64,000 nucleotides of DNA from Kribbella sp. VKM Ac-2568. GTDB taxonomy: Bacteria; Actinomycetota; Actinomycetes; Propionibacteriales; Kribbellaceae. The position numbers and the translations under genes are program-made. The notes beneath the pieces are model-generated. The model was not told where the DNA came from, made no database searches, and saw nothing but the letters and a program-made list of their open reading frames with translations. This document shows, in pieces, positions 8,924 to 18,408 of this stretch. Location: contig NZ_SLVF01000008.1 in NCBI RefSeq assembly GCF_004345365.1, positions 124,001 to 188,000 of the forward strand. Reading direction: 5' to 3'. Every line of letters begins with the position of its first letter. Position 1 is the stretch's first letter.

Positions 8924-10113
8924 CGGTGACCCGGCCGAAGATCCTGCTCAGCGCCTACGCCTGCCGCCCGAAGGGTGGGTCCGAGCCGGGTGCCGGCTGG
9001 GCCTGGGCGAAGGCCGCCGCGCGCGACCACGACGTCTGGCTGCTGACCCGCGGCAAGTTCGCGCACGAGATCGCCGAGGAACTCGCGATCCGCCCGGTGC
9101 CGTCGTTGACGGTGGTGCCGCTCGAGCTGCCGAAGTGGGTGCTGAAGCTGCGGCGCCGACCGGCCGACGTGTACTGGTACTACCCGTTGTGGCAGCGACT
9201 CGCCGGGCGCACGGCCCGGCGGCTGCACGCGCAGTACTCGTTCGACGTGATCCACCACCTGACCTTCGCGGTCGACTGGATGTCCGCGGGCGTGGTCCGG
9301 CCCTCCTCGGCGAAGGTGATCTGGGGTCCGGTCGGGGGATCGACCTCGGCGCCGCTGCCGATGGCGCACTGGCTCGGCCCGCGCGGTGTGTCGGCAGAGC
9401 TGGTACGCCGGGCCTACACCGGGATGCTCCGCAAGGTGATCGGCCGGAAGCTTGCCCAGAGCGCCGATCTGGTGGTTGCCCAGAACAAGGATGTCGCCGA
9501 GGAGTTCAAGGACTCCGCGGCGGAGGTGGTCGTCGAGCCGAACGTGGCGATCAGCCGCTTCGCCACCGCCAGTGGGCCGCGTGAACCCTATGGTGCCCCG
9601 GGCGTCAAGACCGCGCTGTTCGTCGGCCGGCTGATCCCGTGGAAGGGGTTGCTGATGGCGATCAGCGCCCTGGCCCGCCCGGAAGCCGCGGGGTGGGAGC
9701 TCCGGGTGATCGGCGACGGTCCCGACTGGCGCCGCGCCGAACGCCTCGCCGAGAACCTCGGCATCCGCGATCGCGTCGAGTTCGTCGGCCAACTCCCGCG
9801 CGAAGAGGTCCTGGACGCTCTCCTGCGCGCGGACGCTCTCCTGGCACCCGCCATGCGCGAAGCAGCCGGCTGGGCTGTCGCCGAGGCTCTCGCCAGCGGT
9901 TGCCCGGTGGTCTGCCTCGACCGAGGCGGCCCCTCGGTGATCGTCGGCCCCGAAGACGGAGCCGTCGTCTCCTGGCGCGGTGACGTAGTCGGCGAACTGG
10001 CCAAGGGCCTCGCCGGTCTCCACGGCCGCATCGAGCCCGTCAACCGCTGGTCCCCGGAACGCCTCCCCGAGGTCCTCGCCACCTTCTACGCGCCAACCCG
10101 CGTCGCCAAGTGA
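8920..10113 (+). CDS. Glycosyltransferase family 4, second copy in the locus
   Basis: The GTG start overlaps the previous stop (GTGA) and lies three bases after GGAGGG; the product has 397 residues. The N-terminal GGSEPGAGWAWA loop is typical of GT4 enzymes. IWGPVGG, FVGRLIPWKG and the donor-binding E314-x7-E322 (EAAGWAVAE) are also present. It is only distantly similar to the first glycosyltransferase and lacks its Cys pair. As last gene of the coupled unit it probably decorates or extends the phosphodiester-containing product made upstream. Donor and acceptor cannot be read from sequence. Confidence 0.85.
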   Translation: MTVTRPKILLSAYACRPKGGSEPGAGWAWAKAAARDHDVWLLTRGKFAHEIAEELAIRPVPSLTVVPLELPKWVLKLRRRPADVYWYYPLWQRLAGRTARRLHAQYSFDVIHHLTFAVDWMSAGVVRPSSAKVIWGPVGGSTSAPLPMAHWLGPRGVSAELVRRAYTGMLRKVIGRKLAQSADLVVAQNKDVAEEFKDSAAEVVVEPNVAISRFATASGPREPYGAPGVKTALFVGRLIPWKGLLMAISALARPEAAGWELRVIGDGPDWRRAERLAENLGIRDRVEFVGQLPREEVLDALLRADALLAPAMREAAGWAVAEALASGCPVVCLDRGGPSVIVGPEDGAVVSWRGDVVGELAKGLAGLHGRIEPVNRWSPERLPEVLATFYAPTRVAK

Positions 10114-10119
10114 GGGGCT

Positions 10120-10212
10120 CCGAACCGCCAGCCCATCATTGGCCGGGCGACGACCGCGCGCTGCGCCTACGGACCACCCGAGGATGGGCCGTTTGATGGT
10201 GTGGCGGTCCGG
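10120..10212. repeat. Imperfect inverted repeat between convergent genes
   Basis: The 19-base arm at 10120-10138 matches the reverse complement of 10194-10212 at 16 positions, with a 55-bp centre. It fills the gap between the convergent glycosyltransferase and nadA genes, so it may serve as a two-way terminator. The long loop is atypical for that, and it could instead be the remains of a small inverted-repeat element. Confidence 0.4.
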
Positions 10213-11403
10213 CTAGTCCCGAGCTGTCTTGCCAGGGAGCGCGAGCATGCGGTCCAGGGCGATCTTGGCGTACTTCTCGGTGTCGGCGTCGACGGTGATC
10301 GGGTTGACGACCGTGCCGGCGACCAGGTTCTCCAGGGTCCAGACGAAGTGGGGGAGGTCGATGCGGTTCATCGTGGCGCAGTAGCAGACCGTCTTGTCGA
10401 GGAACACGATGTTCTTGTCGGCGTGCTGCTTCGCCAATCGCTGCACCAGGTTGAGCTCGGTGCCGACCGCCCACGACGTACCAGGCTCGGCTTTGGCCAG
10501 GGTGTCGATGATGTACTCCGTGGATCCGACCAGGTCCGCCTTGATGACGACCTCGTGCTGGCACTCGGGGTGCACGATCACGTTGACGCCGGGAACGCGC
10601 GAGCGCACGTCGTCCACCGATGCGGCGGTGAACCGGCCGTGGACCGAGCAGTGCCCGCGCCACAGGATCATCTTCGCCGCGGCCAACTGCTCGCGGGTGA
10701 GACCGCCGCCCGGCTTGTGCGGGTCGTACACCACGCACTCGTCCAGGCTGATGCCCATCTTCAGTACGGCGGTGTTGCGGCCGAGGTGCTGGTCGGGCAG
10801 GAAGAGCACCTTCTCGCCCTGCTGGAAGGCCCAGTCGAGCGCGACGTCGGCGTTGCTCGAAGTACAGACAGCGCCGCCGTTGCGGCCGCAGAACGCCTTG
10901 ATGTCGGCGCTGGAGTTCATGTACGTGACGGGCACGGTCACGTCGGCGACACCCGCGTCGGCGAGCGCGTCCCAGGCCGCCTCGACCTGCTGGATCCGGG
11001 CCATGTCGGCCATCGAGCAGCCGGCCGCGAGGTCGGGCAGGATCACCGTCTGGTTGTCGCTGGTCAGGATGTCCGCGGACTCGGCCATGAAGTGCACACC
11101 GCAGAACACGATGTACGGCGAGTCGGGGCGGGCCGCCGCGTCACGGGCGAGCTTGAACGAGTCACCGGTGACATCGGCGAACTGGATCACCTCGTCGCGC
11201 TGGTAGTGGTGGCCCAGCACGAACACCTGGTCCCCGAGCGCGGCCTTGGCCTTGAGCGCCCGCTCGACCAGATTCGGGTCAGAGGCGGGCGGGAGCGCGC
11301 CGGGGCACTCAACCCCGCGCTCCGAGTGGGGGTCGGTGTCCCGGCCGAGAAACAACAGCGGGAGAGACTTCGAACCCTCAGCGGTGGTCGTCACGCCAAC
11401 CAT
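10213..11403 (-). CDS. nadA: Quinolinate synthase
   Basis: NadA condenses iminoaspartate with dihydroxyacetone phosphate to quinolinate in NAD synthesis, using an oxygen-sensitive [4Fe-4S] cluster. The 396-residue product shows the expected cluster ligands: C129 in GCSMAD, C252 in GHCSVH and a Cys pair at 340/342 in VCYCATMNRI. GHHYQRDEV and the VHPEC segment are also family hallmarks. nadB and nadC are not in the window. The gene is divergent from coxD across 114 bp and convergent with the glycosyltransferase unit. Initiation at the ATG at 11403 is assumed; the N-terminal 30 residues are poorly conserved in the family. Confidence 0.95.
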   Translation of the reverse strand: MVGVTTTAEGSKSLPLLFLGRDTDPHSERGVECPGALPPASDPNLVERALKAKAALGDQVFVLGHHYQRDEVIQFADVTGDSFKLARDAAARPDSPYIVFCGVHFMAESADILTSDNQTVILPDLAAGCSMADMARIQQVEAAWDALADAGVADVTVPVTYMNSSADIKAFCGRNGGAVCTSSNADVALDWAFQQGEKVLFLPDQHLGRNTAVLKMGISLDECVVYDPHKPGGGLTREQLAAAKMILWRGHCSVHGRFTAASVDDVRSRVPGVNVIVHPECQHEVVIKADLVGSTEYIIDTLAKAEPGTSWAVGTELNLVQRLAKQHADKNIVFLDKTVCYCATMNRIDLPHFVWTLENLVAGTVVNPITVDADTEKYAKIALDRMLALPGKTARD

Positions 11404-11430
11404 CGTGCCATGGAGACCCCTTCACCCCTC

Positions 11431-11444
11431 GTGGTGCACGTCAC
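11431..11444 (+). promoter_or_regulatory. Shared 14-bp motif, copy before coxD
   Basis: GTGGTGCACGTCAC lies 73 bp before the coxD start. It differs by one base from a motif at 14634-14647 before coxS. The outer GTG...CAC is palindromic. Two near-identical sites ahead of the two halves of one gene cluster suggest a common regulator. Confidence 0.5.
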
Positions 11445-11517
11445 TGCCCACGATGCGAAACTCCCGGCCACGGCCGGATCCTTGGCAACGGCACCGAACC
11501 GGGGTGATTCTGATCAG

Positions 11518-12393
11518 ATGAACGTCGTCGGCTCCGCGGCAGAGCTCGCCGAGCGATTGCGCGGAACCGGGTACCTCGCCGATGACGGCCTGGCCACGGT
11601 CGGCTACCTGGCGCTCGTGCTGGACCGGCCGCTGCTGCTGGAGGGCGAGCCGGGCACCGGCAAGACCTCCCTCGCCGAGGCCATCGCCCTTGCGCTCGGG
11701 CTGCCGCTGATCCGGCTCCAGTGCTACGAGGGCATCGACGCCTCGCAGGCGCTGTACGACTGGGACTTCCCGCGGCAGATCCTGCACCTGCGCACAGTCG
11801 AGGCGACCGGGAAGGGCGCGAAGGTCGAGGACGTCGAGAAGTCCCTCTTCGACGAGCGCTTCCTGCTCGCCCGGCCCGTACTGCGTGCCCTCCGCGAAAG
11901 CCCGGCCGTCCTCCTGGTGGACGAGATCGACCGCTCCGACGACGAGTTCGAGGCGTTCCTGCTGGAGGTCCTCTCGACCCACGAGGTGACGATCCCCGAA
12001 CTCGGCACGGTCGCCGCGAAGGTGCCGCCGATCGTCGTGCTCACCTCCAACCGGACCCGCGAGGTGCACGACGCGCTGAAGCGCCGCTGCCTGTACCACT
12101 GGATCGACCACCCCGGTCTGGAGCGCGAGGTCGAGATCGTCCGGACCAGGCTGCCGGAGGTGTCCGCACGGCTGGCCGAGCAGGTCGCGCGGTCGGTCCA
12201 GCGGATGCGCGAACTGGACCTGCTCAAGCCGCCCGGCGTCGCGGAGACGCTCGACTGGGCCCGGGCGCTCGACGCGCTCGGCACGGACACCCTCGACGTC
12301 CAGGCCGCGGCGGCGACGCTCGGGGCGGTGCTCAAGTACCGGGAGGACACCGACCGGGTCCGGGAATCACTGGACCGGCTGCTGGCGAGCTGA
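11518..12393 (+). CDS. coxD: MoxR-type AAA ATPase of the CODH maturation set
   Basis: The 291-residue product has Walker A GEPGTGKT (43-50), Walker B LLVDEID (132-138) and arginine-rich sensor regions of MoxR AAA proteins. CoxD-type members help assemble or sulfurate the CuMo or Mo active site of CO dehydrogenase, together with the VWA protein CoxE encoded next. The ATG was chosen because the MoxR fold begins right after it; a long open frame upstream antisense to nadA is a shadow. The gap to coxE is 5 bp. Confidence 0.88.
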   Translation: MNVVGSAAELAERLRGTGYLADDGLATVGYLALVLDRPLLLEGEPGTGKTSLAEAIALALGLPLIRLQCYEGIDASQALYDWDFPRQILHLRTVEATGKGAKVEDVEKSLFDERFLLARPVLRALRESPAVLLVDEIDRSDDEFEAFLLEVLSTHEVTIPELGTVAAKVPPIVVLTSNRTREVHDALKRRCLYHWIDHPGLEREVEIVRTRLPEVSARLAEQVARSVQRMRELDLLKPPGVAETLDWARALDALGTDTLDVQAAAATLGAVLKYREDTDRVRESLDRLLAS

Positions 12394-12398
12394 CTGCC

Positions 12399-13508
12399 AT
12401 GACGATCCGCGGCCCGGACCCATCTCCCGACCACCTGCTGGTCGGCTTCGGTTCCGCGCTGCGGCACGCGGGCCTGGCGGTGACGGCCGACCGGGTGCAG
12501 GTCTTCCTGCGCGCCGTGGCCGCACTCGATGCGGGCGTCGCCGCCGACGTCTACTGGGCCGGCCGGGCCGCCCTGTGCAGTGGTCCGGACGACACCGCCC
12601 GGTACGACGAGGTGTTCGCCGCCTGGTTCTCCGGCGATCTCCCGCGGACCGCGCAGCGGCCGCGCCCCGCCGCGACCACCTTGCAGGCCGGGCTCGAGTC
12701 ACCGGATACCGATGCCGATGGCAACGACCGGTCGATCGCGGTGGCCGCGAGCCAGACCGAGATCCTCCGGCACCGCGACGTCGCCGAGCTCTCCGCCGCC
12801 GACCGCGCCGAACTCGTCCGGCAGTTCGCGACCCTGAGACCGCGAGCCCCGGTACGGCGTGGAGCCCGGCGACGGCCGTCCAACCGGGGCGAGATCGACC
12901 CGCGACGCACCCTGCGGGCCCAGCTCCGCCAGGTCGGCGAACCTGCTCGCGTGCTCTACCGGCGCCGCGGCACCAGACCTCGCCGGGTCGTCCTGCTCAT
13001 CGACGTGTCCGGCTCGATGCGCCCGTACGCCGACAGCCTGCTCCGGTTGGCTCACTCGCTGGTCCGGGTGGCCCCGCGCCAGGTGGAGGTGTTCACCGTC
13101 GGCACCCGGCTCACCCGCGTGACGCCCGCGCTGCGGCACCGCGACCCGGAGTACGCGCTGAGGCTGGCAGGCGACGTCGTACCGGACTGGTCGGGAGGCA
13201 CTCGGCTCGGTGAGGTGCTGAAGGTGTTCCTGGATCGCTGGGGTCAGCGTGGAACCGCCCGCCGGGCCGTCGTGGTGGTGTGCAGCGACGGGTGGGAACG
13301 CGGCGACACCGCGTTGCTGGGGGAGCAGCTGCGCAGACTGGCGGGACTGGCGCACCGGGTGGTCTGGCTCAACCCTCATCGCGGCAAGCCCGGCTATCTG
13401 CCTGTCCAGGCGGGGATCGTGGCTGTGCTGCCCTATCTGGACGACCTGATCGCGGGGCACAGCCTGGCCAGCTTCGCGGATCTTCTGGAGGTGGTGGCGG
13501 ATGCGTGA
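12399..13508 (+). CDS. coxE: VWA domain protein, CoxE family
   Basis: The 369-residue protein has an alpha-helical N-terminal half, an Arg-rich stretch (about 145-195) and a C-terminal von Willebrand A domain. Its metal-binding D202-V-S204-G-S206 (MIDAS) stands after the VVLLI strand. CoxE pairs with the MoxR ATPase to mature the molybdenum hydroxylase. It lies 5 bp after coxD and its end overlaps the XdhC-like gene by 8 bp, so the three are one unit. Confidence 0.88.
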   Translation: MTIRGPDPSPDHLLVGFGSALRHAGLAVTADRVQVFLRAVAALDAGVAADVYWAGRAALCSGPDDTARYDEVFAAWFSGDLPRTAQRPRPAATTLQAGLESPDTDADGNDRSIAVAASQTEILRHRDVAELSAADRAELVRQFATLRPRAPVRRGARRRPSNRGEIDPRRTLRAQLRQVGEPARVLYRRRGTRPRRVVLLIDVSGSMRPYADSLLRLAHSLVRVAPRQVEVFTVGTRLTRVTPALRHRDPEYALRLAGDVVPDWSGGTRLGEVLKVFLDRWGQRGTARRAVVVVCSDGWERGDTALLGEQLRRLAGLAHRVVWLNPHRGKPGYLPVQAGIVAVLPYLDDLIAGHSLASFADLLEVVADA

Positions 13509-14622
13509 CGTTCTGGATCAGCTGGTGAGGTGGTGGAGCGCCGGCCATCCGGTTGCCGTCGGCACCGTTGTCGCGACGTTCGAGTCCGCGCCGCGGCCAC
13601 CGGGCGCGATGATGTTGGTCGGCCCGGGTGGCGAGGCTGTCGGCAGCGTGTCGGGCGGCTGCGTCGAGGGCGCGGTCTACCAGCTCGGCGAGGAGATCCT
13701 GGCGGCGGGCGAGCCGGTGCTGCAACGGTACGGCGTGAGCGACGAGTCGGCCTTCGCCGTCGGGCTCACCTGCGGCGGGATCCTGGACATCTTCGTCGAG
13801 CGGGTCGATCAGGCGTCGTTCCCGGAACTGGGCGAGGTGGCCGCCGACATCGCCGCCGGCCGCCCGGTCGCGGTGGCGACCGTGGTCGCACACCCCGACG
13901 CGTCCCGGGTCGGCCGCCGGTTGGTGGTGCGACCGCAGGGGCAGCCGACGGCCGGCAGCCTCGGGTCGGAGCGGTCCGACGCCGCGGTGGCCGACGACGG
14001 GCGCGGGCTGCTCGCGACCGGCCGGACGGAGACGCTGGAGTACGGGCCGGACGGGCAGCGCCGGGGTGAGGGGATGCGGGTCTTCGTCGCGTCGTACGCC
14101 CCGGTGCCGCGGCTGCTGGTCTTCGGGGCGATCGACTTCGCGGCGGCGGTGGCGAAGCTCGGCTCGTTCCTCGGCTACCGGGTGACCGTCTGCGACGCGC
14201 GCGGTGTCTTCGCGACGGCGTCGAGGTTCCCGTCGGCCGACGAGGTGGTGGTCGACTGGCCGCACCGATACCTGACCGCCGAGGTGGCCGCCGGGCGGGT
14301 CGACTCCCGGACCGTCGTCTGCGTGCTCACCCACGACCCGAAGTTCGACGTACCGCTGCTGGAGGTGGCGCTCCGGCTGCCCGATCTCGCGTACGTCGGG
14401 GCGATGGGCTCGCGCAGAACCCACGACGACCGGCTGAAACGGCTCCGCGAGGCCGGGCTGACCGAGCCCGAACTGGCCCGGCTCGCGAGCCCGATCGGGC
14501 TGGACCTGGGCGCCCGGACCCCGGAGGAGACGGCGGTCAGCATCGCGGCCGAGATCATCGCGCTGCGCTGGGGTGGGGCCGGCGACCGGTTGTCAGCGCA
14601 GGCCGGGTCCATCCACCACTGA
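13501..14622 (+). CDS. coxF: XdhC/CoxF family maturation factor
   Basis: XdhC-type proteins bind the molybdenum cofactor, protect it during sulfuration and deliver it to xanthine-dehydrogenase-like enzymes. The 373-residue product has the N-terminal XdhC/CoxI segment with SVSGGC (C54). A Rossmann half follows ([20 protein letters not shown], about 203-222), with [14 protein letters not shown] near the C-terminus. The start overlaps coxE by 8 bp. It is followed by an 83-bp gap with its own candidate control site before coxS. Confidence 0.87.
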   Translation: MRDVLDQLVRWWSAGHPVAVGTVVATFESAPRPPGAMMLVGPGGEAVGSVSGGCVEGAVYQLGEEILAAGEPVLQRYGVSDESAFAVGLTCGGILDIFVERVDQASFPELGEVAADIAAGRPVAVATVVAHPDASRVGRRLVVRPQGQPTAGSLGSERSDAAVADDGRGLLATGRTETLEYGPDGQRRGEGMRVFVASYAPVPRLLVFGAIDFAAAVAKLGSFLGYRVTVCDARGVFATASRFPSADEVVVDWPHRYLTAEVAAGRVDSRTVVCVLTHDPKFDVPLLEVALRLPDLAYVGAMGSRRTHDDRLKRLREAGLTEPELARLASPIGLDLGARTPEETAVSIAAEIIALRWGGAGDRLSAQAGSIHH

Positions 14623-14633
14623 TTCCCTCCCTT

Positions 14634-14647
14634 GTGGTGCGCGTCAC
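14634..14647 (+). promoter_or_regulatory. Shared 14-bp motif, copy before coxS
   Basis: GTGGTGCGCGTCAC lies 58 bp before the coxS start and matches 13 of 14 bases of the copy before coxD (11431-11444). Both copies are followed at similar distance by CACGAT. This suggests a second promoter that lets the structural genes be expressed with the maturation genes. Confidence 0.5.
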
Positions 14648-14705
14648 ACCAGGCGCACGATCGGAGGACATCGGCACTGCTCATTGTCATTGTCTGGAGG
14701 CTGGG

Positions 14706-15176
14706 ATGTCCCGGATCACAGTGAAGGTCGACGGAGGCGGCTACACGGACGACGTGGAGCCTCGCACGCTGCTCGTGCACTATCTGCGCGAACAGCTGGG
14801 AAAGACCGGCACCGTGGTCGGCTGTGACACCGGCAACTGCGGCGCCTGCACGGTGCTTCTCGACGGGCGGAGCGTGAAGTCCTGCTCGATGTTCGCGGTC
14901 CAGGCCGACGGACACGAGATCACCACGATCGAGGGGCTCGCGACCGACGGGCAGTTGCACCCGATGCAGCAGGCCTTCCACGAGAACCACGCGTTGCAGT
15001 GCGGCTACTGCACGCCCGGCATGATCATGCAGTCGATCGACCTGCTGGCCGACAATCCCGACCCGACCGACGACGAGGTCCGGCTCGGGCTGGAGGGCAA
15101 CCTCTGCCGGTGCACGGGCTACCAGAACATCGTCCGGGCGGTCCGCGCGGCCGCCGCCGCGGGAGGTGCGCGATGA
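14706..15176 (+). CDS. coxS: CODH-like small subunit, two [2Fe-2S] clusters
   Basis: The 156-residue ferredoxin subunit carries C40-x4-C45-x2-C48-x11-C60 for the plant-type cluster. C99-x2-C102 with C134-x-C136 hold the second cluster (GYCTPG, CRCTGYQ). It passes electrons from the molybdenum site to FAD. GGAGG stands 5 bases before the ATG. Its end overlaps coxL by 4 bp. The S-L-M order that begins here is that of form II cox clusters. Confidence 0.93.
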   Translation: MSRITVKVDGGGYTDDVEPRTLLVHYLREQLGKTGTVVGCDTGNCGACTVLLDGRSVKSCSMFAVQADGHEITTIEGLATDGQLHPMQQAFHENHALQCGYCTPGMIMQSIDLLADNPDPTDDEVRLGLEGNLCRCTGYQNIVRAVRAAAAAGGAR

Positions 15177-17557
15177 CCACCACCCAGGAGCGGCCGGCCG
15201 CCGAGGTCGGCAATCCGCGCCGGCGCAAGGAGGACGCCCGCCTGATCACCGGCCGGACCCGCTGGACCGACAACGTGGTCCTACCCGGCATGTTGCATCT
15301 GGCAATGGTCCGCAGCCCGTTCGCGCACGCCCGGATCACCGGGATCGACACCGAGGCGGCGAGGTCGTCGTCCGGAGTCGTCGCGGTACTGACCGGGGCC
15401 GACCTGGCCGAGGAGCAGGGCGGGCTGCCGTTCGCCTGGACGGCCACGCCGGAGCAGAAGGCGCCGGCCCACCCGTCCATCGCGGTCGACACGGTGAACT
15501 TCGCCGCCGAGATCGTGGCCGTGGTGGTGGCCCGGTCGGCCGCCGAGGCCAACGACGCGGCAGATCTCGTCGACGTCGACTACGAGGAGCTCCCGGCGGC
15601 ACTGGACTTGAAGGCGGCGGCCGCCGACGAGGTGCTCGCGCATCCCGATCTGGGCACCAACGTGTCGGCCCGGTTCAACTTCGACTCCGCCGAGGCGGGC
15701 ACCGGCGGGGATGTCGACGCCGCGATCGCGGCGGCCCGGGACGGCGGCATCGTGATCGAGCGCGAGTACCGCCAGCAGCGGTTGATCCCGGCGTTCATGG
15801 AGCCGCGGTCGATCGTGGCCGATCCGACCGGTGAGCAGCTGACGGTGTGGTCCTCGACCCAGGTCCCGCACTTCGTCAAGATCTTCATCGCGCTGGTGCT
15901 CGGCATCCCCGAGCACAAGATCCGGGTGATCGCCCCCGACGTCGGCGGCGGCTTCGGCGGCAAGCTGCAGTTCACCCCCGAAGAGGTGCTGACCGTGATC
16001 GCGGCCCGGCGCACCGGCAAGCCCTGCAAGTACTCCGAGACCCGTTCGGAGTCGCTGCAGGCCGCCCACCACGGCCGGGACCAGTGGCAGAAACTCACCC
16101 TCGCGGCGGACCGCGACGGCACCGTCAGGGGACTCAAGGTCGAGCTGCTCGCGAACATGGGGGCCTACCTCGGCCTCGTGTCGGCGGGCATCCCGATCCT
16201 CGGTGCGTTCATGTACAACGGCATCTACAAGTTCCCGGCCTACCGGCTGACTTGCACCAACGTCTTCACCAACAAGACCTGGACCGACGCGTACCGCGGC
16301 GCCGGCCGGCCGGAGGCGACCTTCGCGGTCGAGCGGCTGATGGACGAGCTCGCGGCCGAGGTCGGGGTCGATCCGCTGGAGATCCGCGAGCGGAACTGGA
16401 TCAAGCACGAGGAGTTCCCGTTCACGACGGTGTCGGGCATGCACTACGACTCGGGCAACTACGAGGCGGCGACCGCGAAAGCCAAGGGCCTTTTCGGGTA
16501 CGACGACCTGCGCGCCGAGCAGCAGAGACGCCGCGAGTCGGGGGACCCGGTCCAGCTCGGGATCGGCATCTCGACGTACACGGAGATGTGTGGGCTGGCC
16601 CCATCGCGCTGGCTCGGCTCGATGGGCTACGTCGGTGGCGGCTGGGAGCACGCGTCGATCCGGATGCTGCCGACAGGCAAGGTCGAGGTGATCACCGGCA
16701 CCAGCCCGCACGGTCAGGGACACGAGACCGCGTGGAGCCAGATCGTGGCCGACCGGCTGGGCGTTCCCTTCGAGGATGTCGAAGTGCTGCACGGGGACAC
16801 GCAGGTCTCGGCCCGGGGCCTGGACACCTACGGGTCGAGATCGCTGGCCATCGGCGGGATGGCGGTGCTCGCGGCGGCCGACAAGGTGATCGAGAAGGCC
16901 AAACCGATCGCGGCCCAGTTGCTCGAGGCCAACGCCGACGACCTCGAGTACACCGGCGGGCGGTTCGGAGTCCGGGGTACCGAAGCGGGGATGAGCCTTG
17001 CCGAACTCGCTTTCGCGGTGTTCCAGGGACACAAGCTGGACGGCGGCGCGGAGCGCTCGCTCGACGCCGACGCCACCCTCGAACCGGACGACTTCTCCTT
17101 CCCGCACGGCACCCATCTGTGCGCGGCGGAGGTCGACACCGAGACGGGCGCGGTGACGATCCGCTCGTACGTGAGCGTCGACGACGTGGGCAACGTGATC
17201 AACCCGGTGATCGTCGAAGGGCAGGTGCACGGCGGTGTCGCGCAGGGCATCGGGCAGGCGCTGTTCGAGGAAGCGGTGCACGACGAATCCGGCACCTTGG
17301 TGACCGGCTCGTTCGACGCGTATCTGGTGGCGGCGGCACCGGATCTGCCGTCGTTCGTGACGGCGCGCACCGAGACCCCGGCGACGACGAACCAGCTCGG
17401 CGTGAAGGGTGTCGGCGAGGCGGGCACGATCGCCTCCACCCCGGCCGTGGTCAACGCGGTCGTCGACGCGGTCCGCCATCTCGGGGTGTCCGACGTCGAG
17501 ATGCCCTGTACGCCGTACCGGGTCTGGAAAGCCTTGCAGGAAGGGGCGAAATCATGA
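15173..17557 (+). CDS. coxL: CODH-like molybdopterin large subunit, form II
   Basis: The 794-residue catalytic subunit binds molybdopterin cytosine dinucleotide and belongs to the xanthine oxidase family. The active-site loop reads AYRGAGR (373-379), the form II (BMS) signature, and not the AYRCSFR of proven form I CO dehydrogenases, so the Cys that carries Cu is absent. The conserved active-site Glu is E749 in GVGEAGT. GGGFGGK, the cofactor loop, stands near residue 262. CO oxidation is therefore not assured; other carbonyl or N-heterocyclic substrates are possible. It is coupled to coxS and coxM by 4-bp overlaps. Confidence 0.93.
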   Translation: MTTTQERPAAEVGNPRRRKEDARLITGRTRWTDNVVLPGMLHLAMVRSPFAHARITGIDTEAARSSSGVVAVLTGADLAEEQGGLPFAWTATPEQKAPAHPSIAVDTVNFAAEIVAVVVARSAAEANDAADLVDVDYEELPAALDLKAAAADEVLAHPDLGTNVSARFNFDSAEAGTGGDVDAAIAAARDGGIVIEREYRQQRLIPAFMEPRSIVADPTGEQLTVWSSTQVPHFVKIFIALVLGIPEHKIRVIAPDVGGGFGGKLQFTPEEVLTVIAARRTGKPCKYSETRSESLQAAHHGRDQWQKLTLAADRDGTVRGLKVELLANMGAYLGLVSAGIPILGAFMYNGIYKFPAYRLTCTNVFTNKTWTDAYRGAGRPEATFAVERLMDELAAEVGVDPLEIRERNWIKHEEFPFTTVSGMHYDSGNYEAATAKAKGLFGYDDLRAEQQRRRESGDPVQLGIGISTYTEMCGLAPSRWLGSMGYVGGGWEHASIRMLPTGKVEVITGTSPHGQGHETAWSQIVADRLGVPFEDVEVLHGDTQVSARGLDTYGSRSLAIGGMAVLAAADKVIEKAKPIAAQLLEANADDLEYTGGRFGVRGTEAGMSLAELAFAVFQGHKLDGGAERSLDADATLEPDDFSFPHGTHLCAAEVDTETGAVTIRSYVSVDDVGNVINPVIVEGQVHGGVAQGIGQALFEEAVHDESGTLVTGSFDAYLVAAAPDLPSFVTARTETPATTNQLGVKGVGEAGTIASTPAVVNAVVDAVRHLGVSDVEMPCTPYRVWKALQEGAKS

Positions 17558-18408
17558 TTCCGGCAGCGTTCGACTACTACGCGCCCACGTCGGTGGACGA
17601 GGCGCTCGCCCTGCTGCGCGAGCATGACGACGCCAAGGTGCTGGCCGGCGGCCAGAGCCTGATGCCGGTACTGCGGTTGCGCCTGGCGGCGCCCGAGGTG
17701 ATCGTCGACCTCGGGCGGATCGAGGCGCTGCGCGGGATCCGCGACGACGGCGAGGCACTGGTGATCGGCGCGATGACGCCGCACAGCGTGGTCCAGGCCG
17801 ACCCGTCGATCGCCGAGCACGCGAAGCTGATCTCGCTCGCGGCCGCCGCGATCGGCGATCCGCAGGTGCGTCACCGCGGCACCTTCGGGGGATCGCTGGC
17901 GCATGCCGATCCGGCGGCCGACCTGCCGGCGGTGGTGGTCGCGCTCGACGCGGAGATGGTGATCCAGGGTCCGGACGGTCGCCGTACGGTCGGTGCCGCG
18001 GACTTCTTCGAGGGCGTGTTCACCACGACCCTCAGCGAGGACGAGTTGCTCGTCGAGATCCGCGTCCCGAAGTACACCGGCTGGGGCGCGCACTACGAGA
18101 AGTTCAGCCGGGTCGCGCAGCAGTGGCCGATCGTGGCGGTCGCGGCCGCCGTACGGCTGGACGGAGGGACGATCGCGGAGGCGCGGGTGGGGCTGTCCAA
18201 CATGGGGTCGATCCCGATCCGGGCGACGGCGGTCGAGCAGGCACTCGTCGGTCAGCCGGCTACGGCCGAGGCGGTCCGGGCGGCCGCGGCCCGCGCCGCC
18301 GACGGGACCTCGCCGCCGACGGATCTCAACGGCGATGCGGAGTACCGCAGGCACCTCGCCTCGGTGCTCACCCGGCGGGCGGTCCTGAGCGCGGCAGGCG
18401 CTGGATGA
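17554..18408 (+). CDS. coxM: CODH-like FAD-binding medium subunit
   Basis: The 284-residue flavoprotein passes electrons from the [2Fe-2S] subunit to the acceptor. AGGQSLMP (about 32-39) and GGSLAHADPAADLP (about 110-123) are the FAD-binding motifs of this family. The C-terminal CO_deh_flav_C-like domain (about 175-280) is complete. The ATG overlaps the coxL stop and its own stop overlaps coxG. Confidence 0.92.
   Translation: MIPAAFDYYAPTSVDEALALLREHDDAKVLAGGQSLMPVLRLRLAAPEVIVDLGRIEALRGIRDDGEALVIGAMTPHSVVQADPSIAEHAKLISLAAAAIGDPQVRHRGTFGGSLAHADPAADLPAVVVALDAEMVIQGPDGRRTVGAADFFEGVFTTTLSEDELLVEIRVPKYTGWGAHYEKFSRVAQQWPIVAVAAAVRLDGGTIAEARVGLSNMGSIPIRATAVEQALVGQPATAEAVRAAAARAADGTSPPTDLNGDAEYRRHLASVLTRRAVLSAAGAG

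Noticed and set aside
15281-17479. 732-codon open frame antisense to coxL
   Set aside because: It is a shadow frame; coxL is intact and strongly conserved on the other strand.
15173-17557. Proven CO dehydrogenase (form I)
   Set aside because: The active-site loop is AYRGAGR, so the Cu-bearing Cys is missing; only a form II assignment is supportable.
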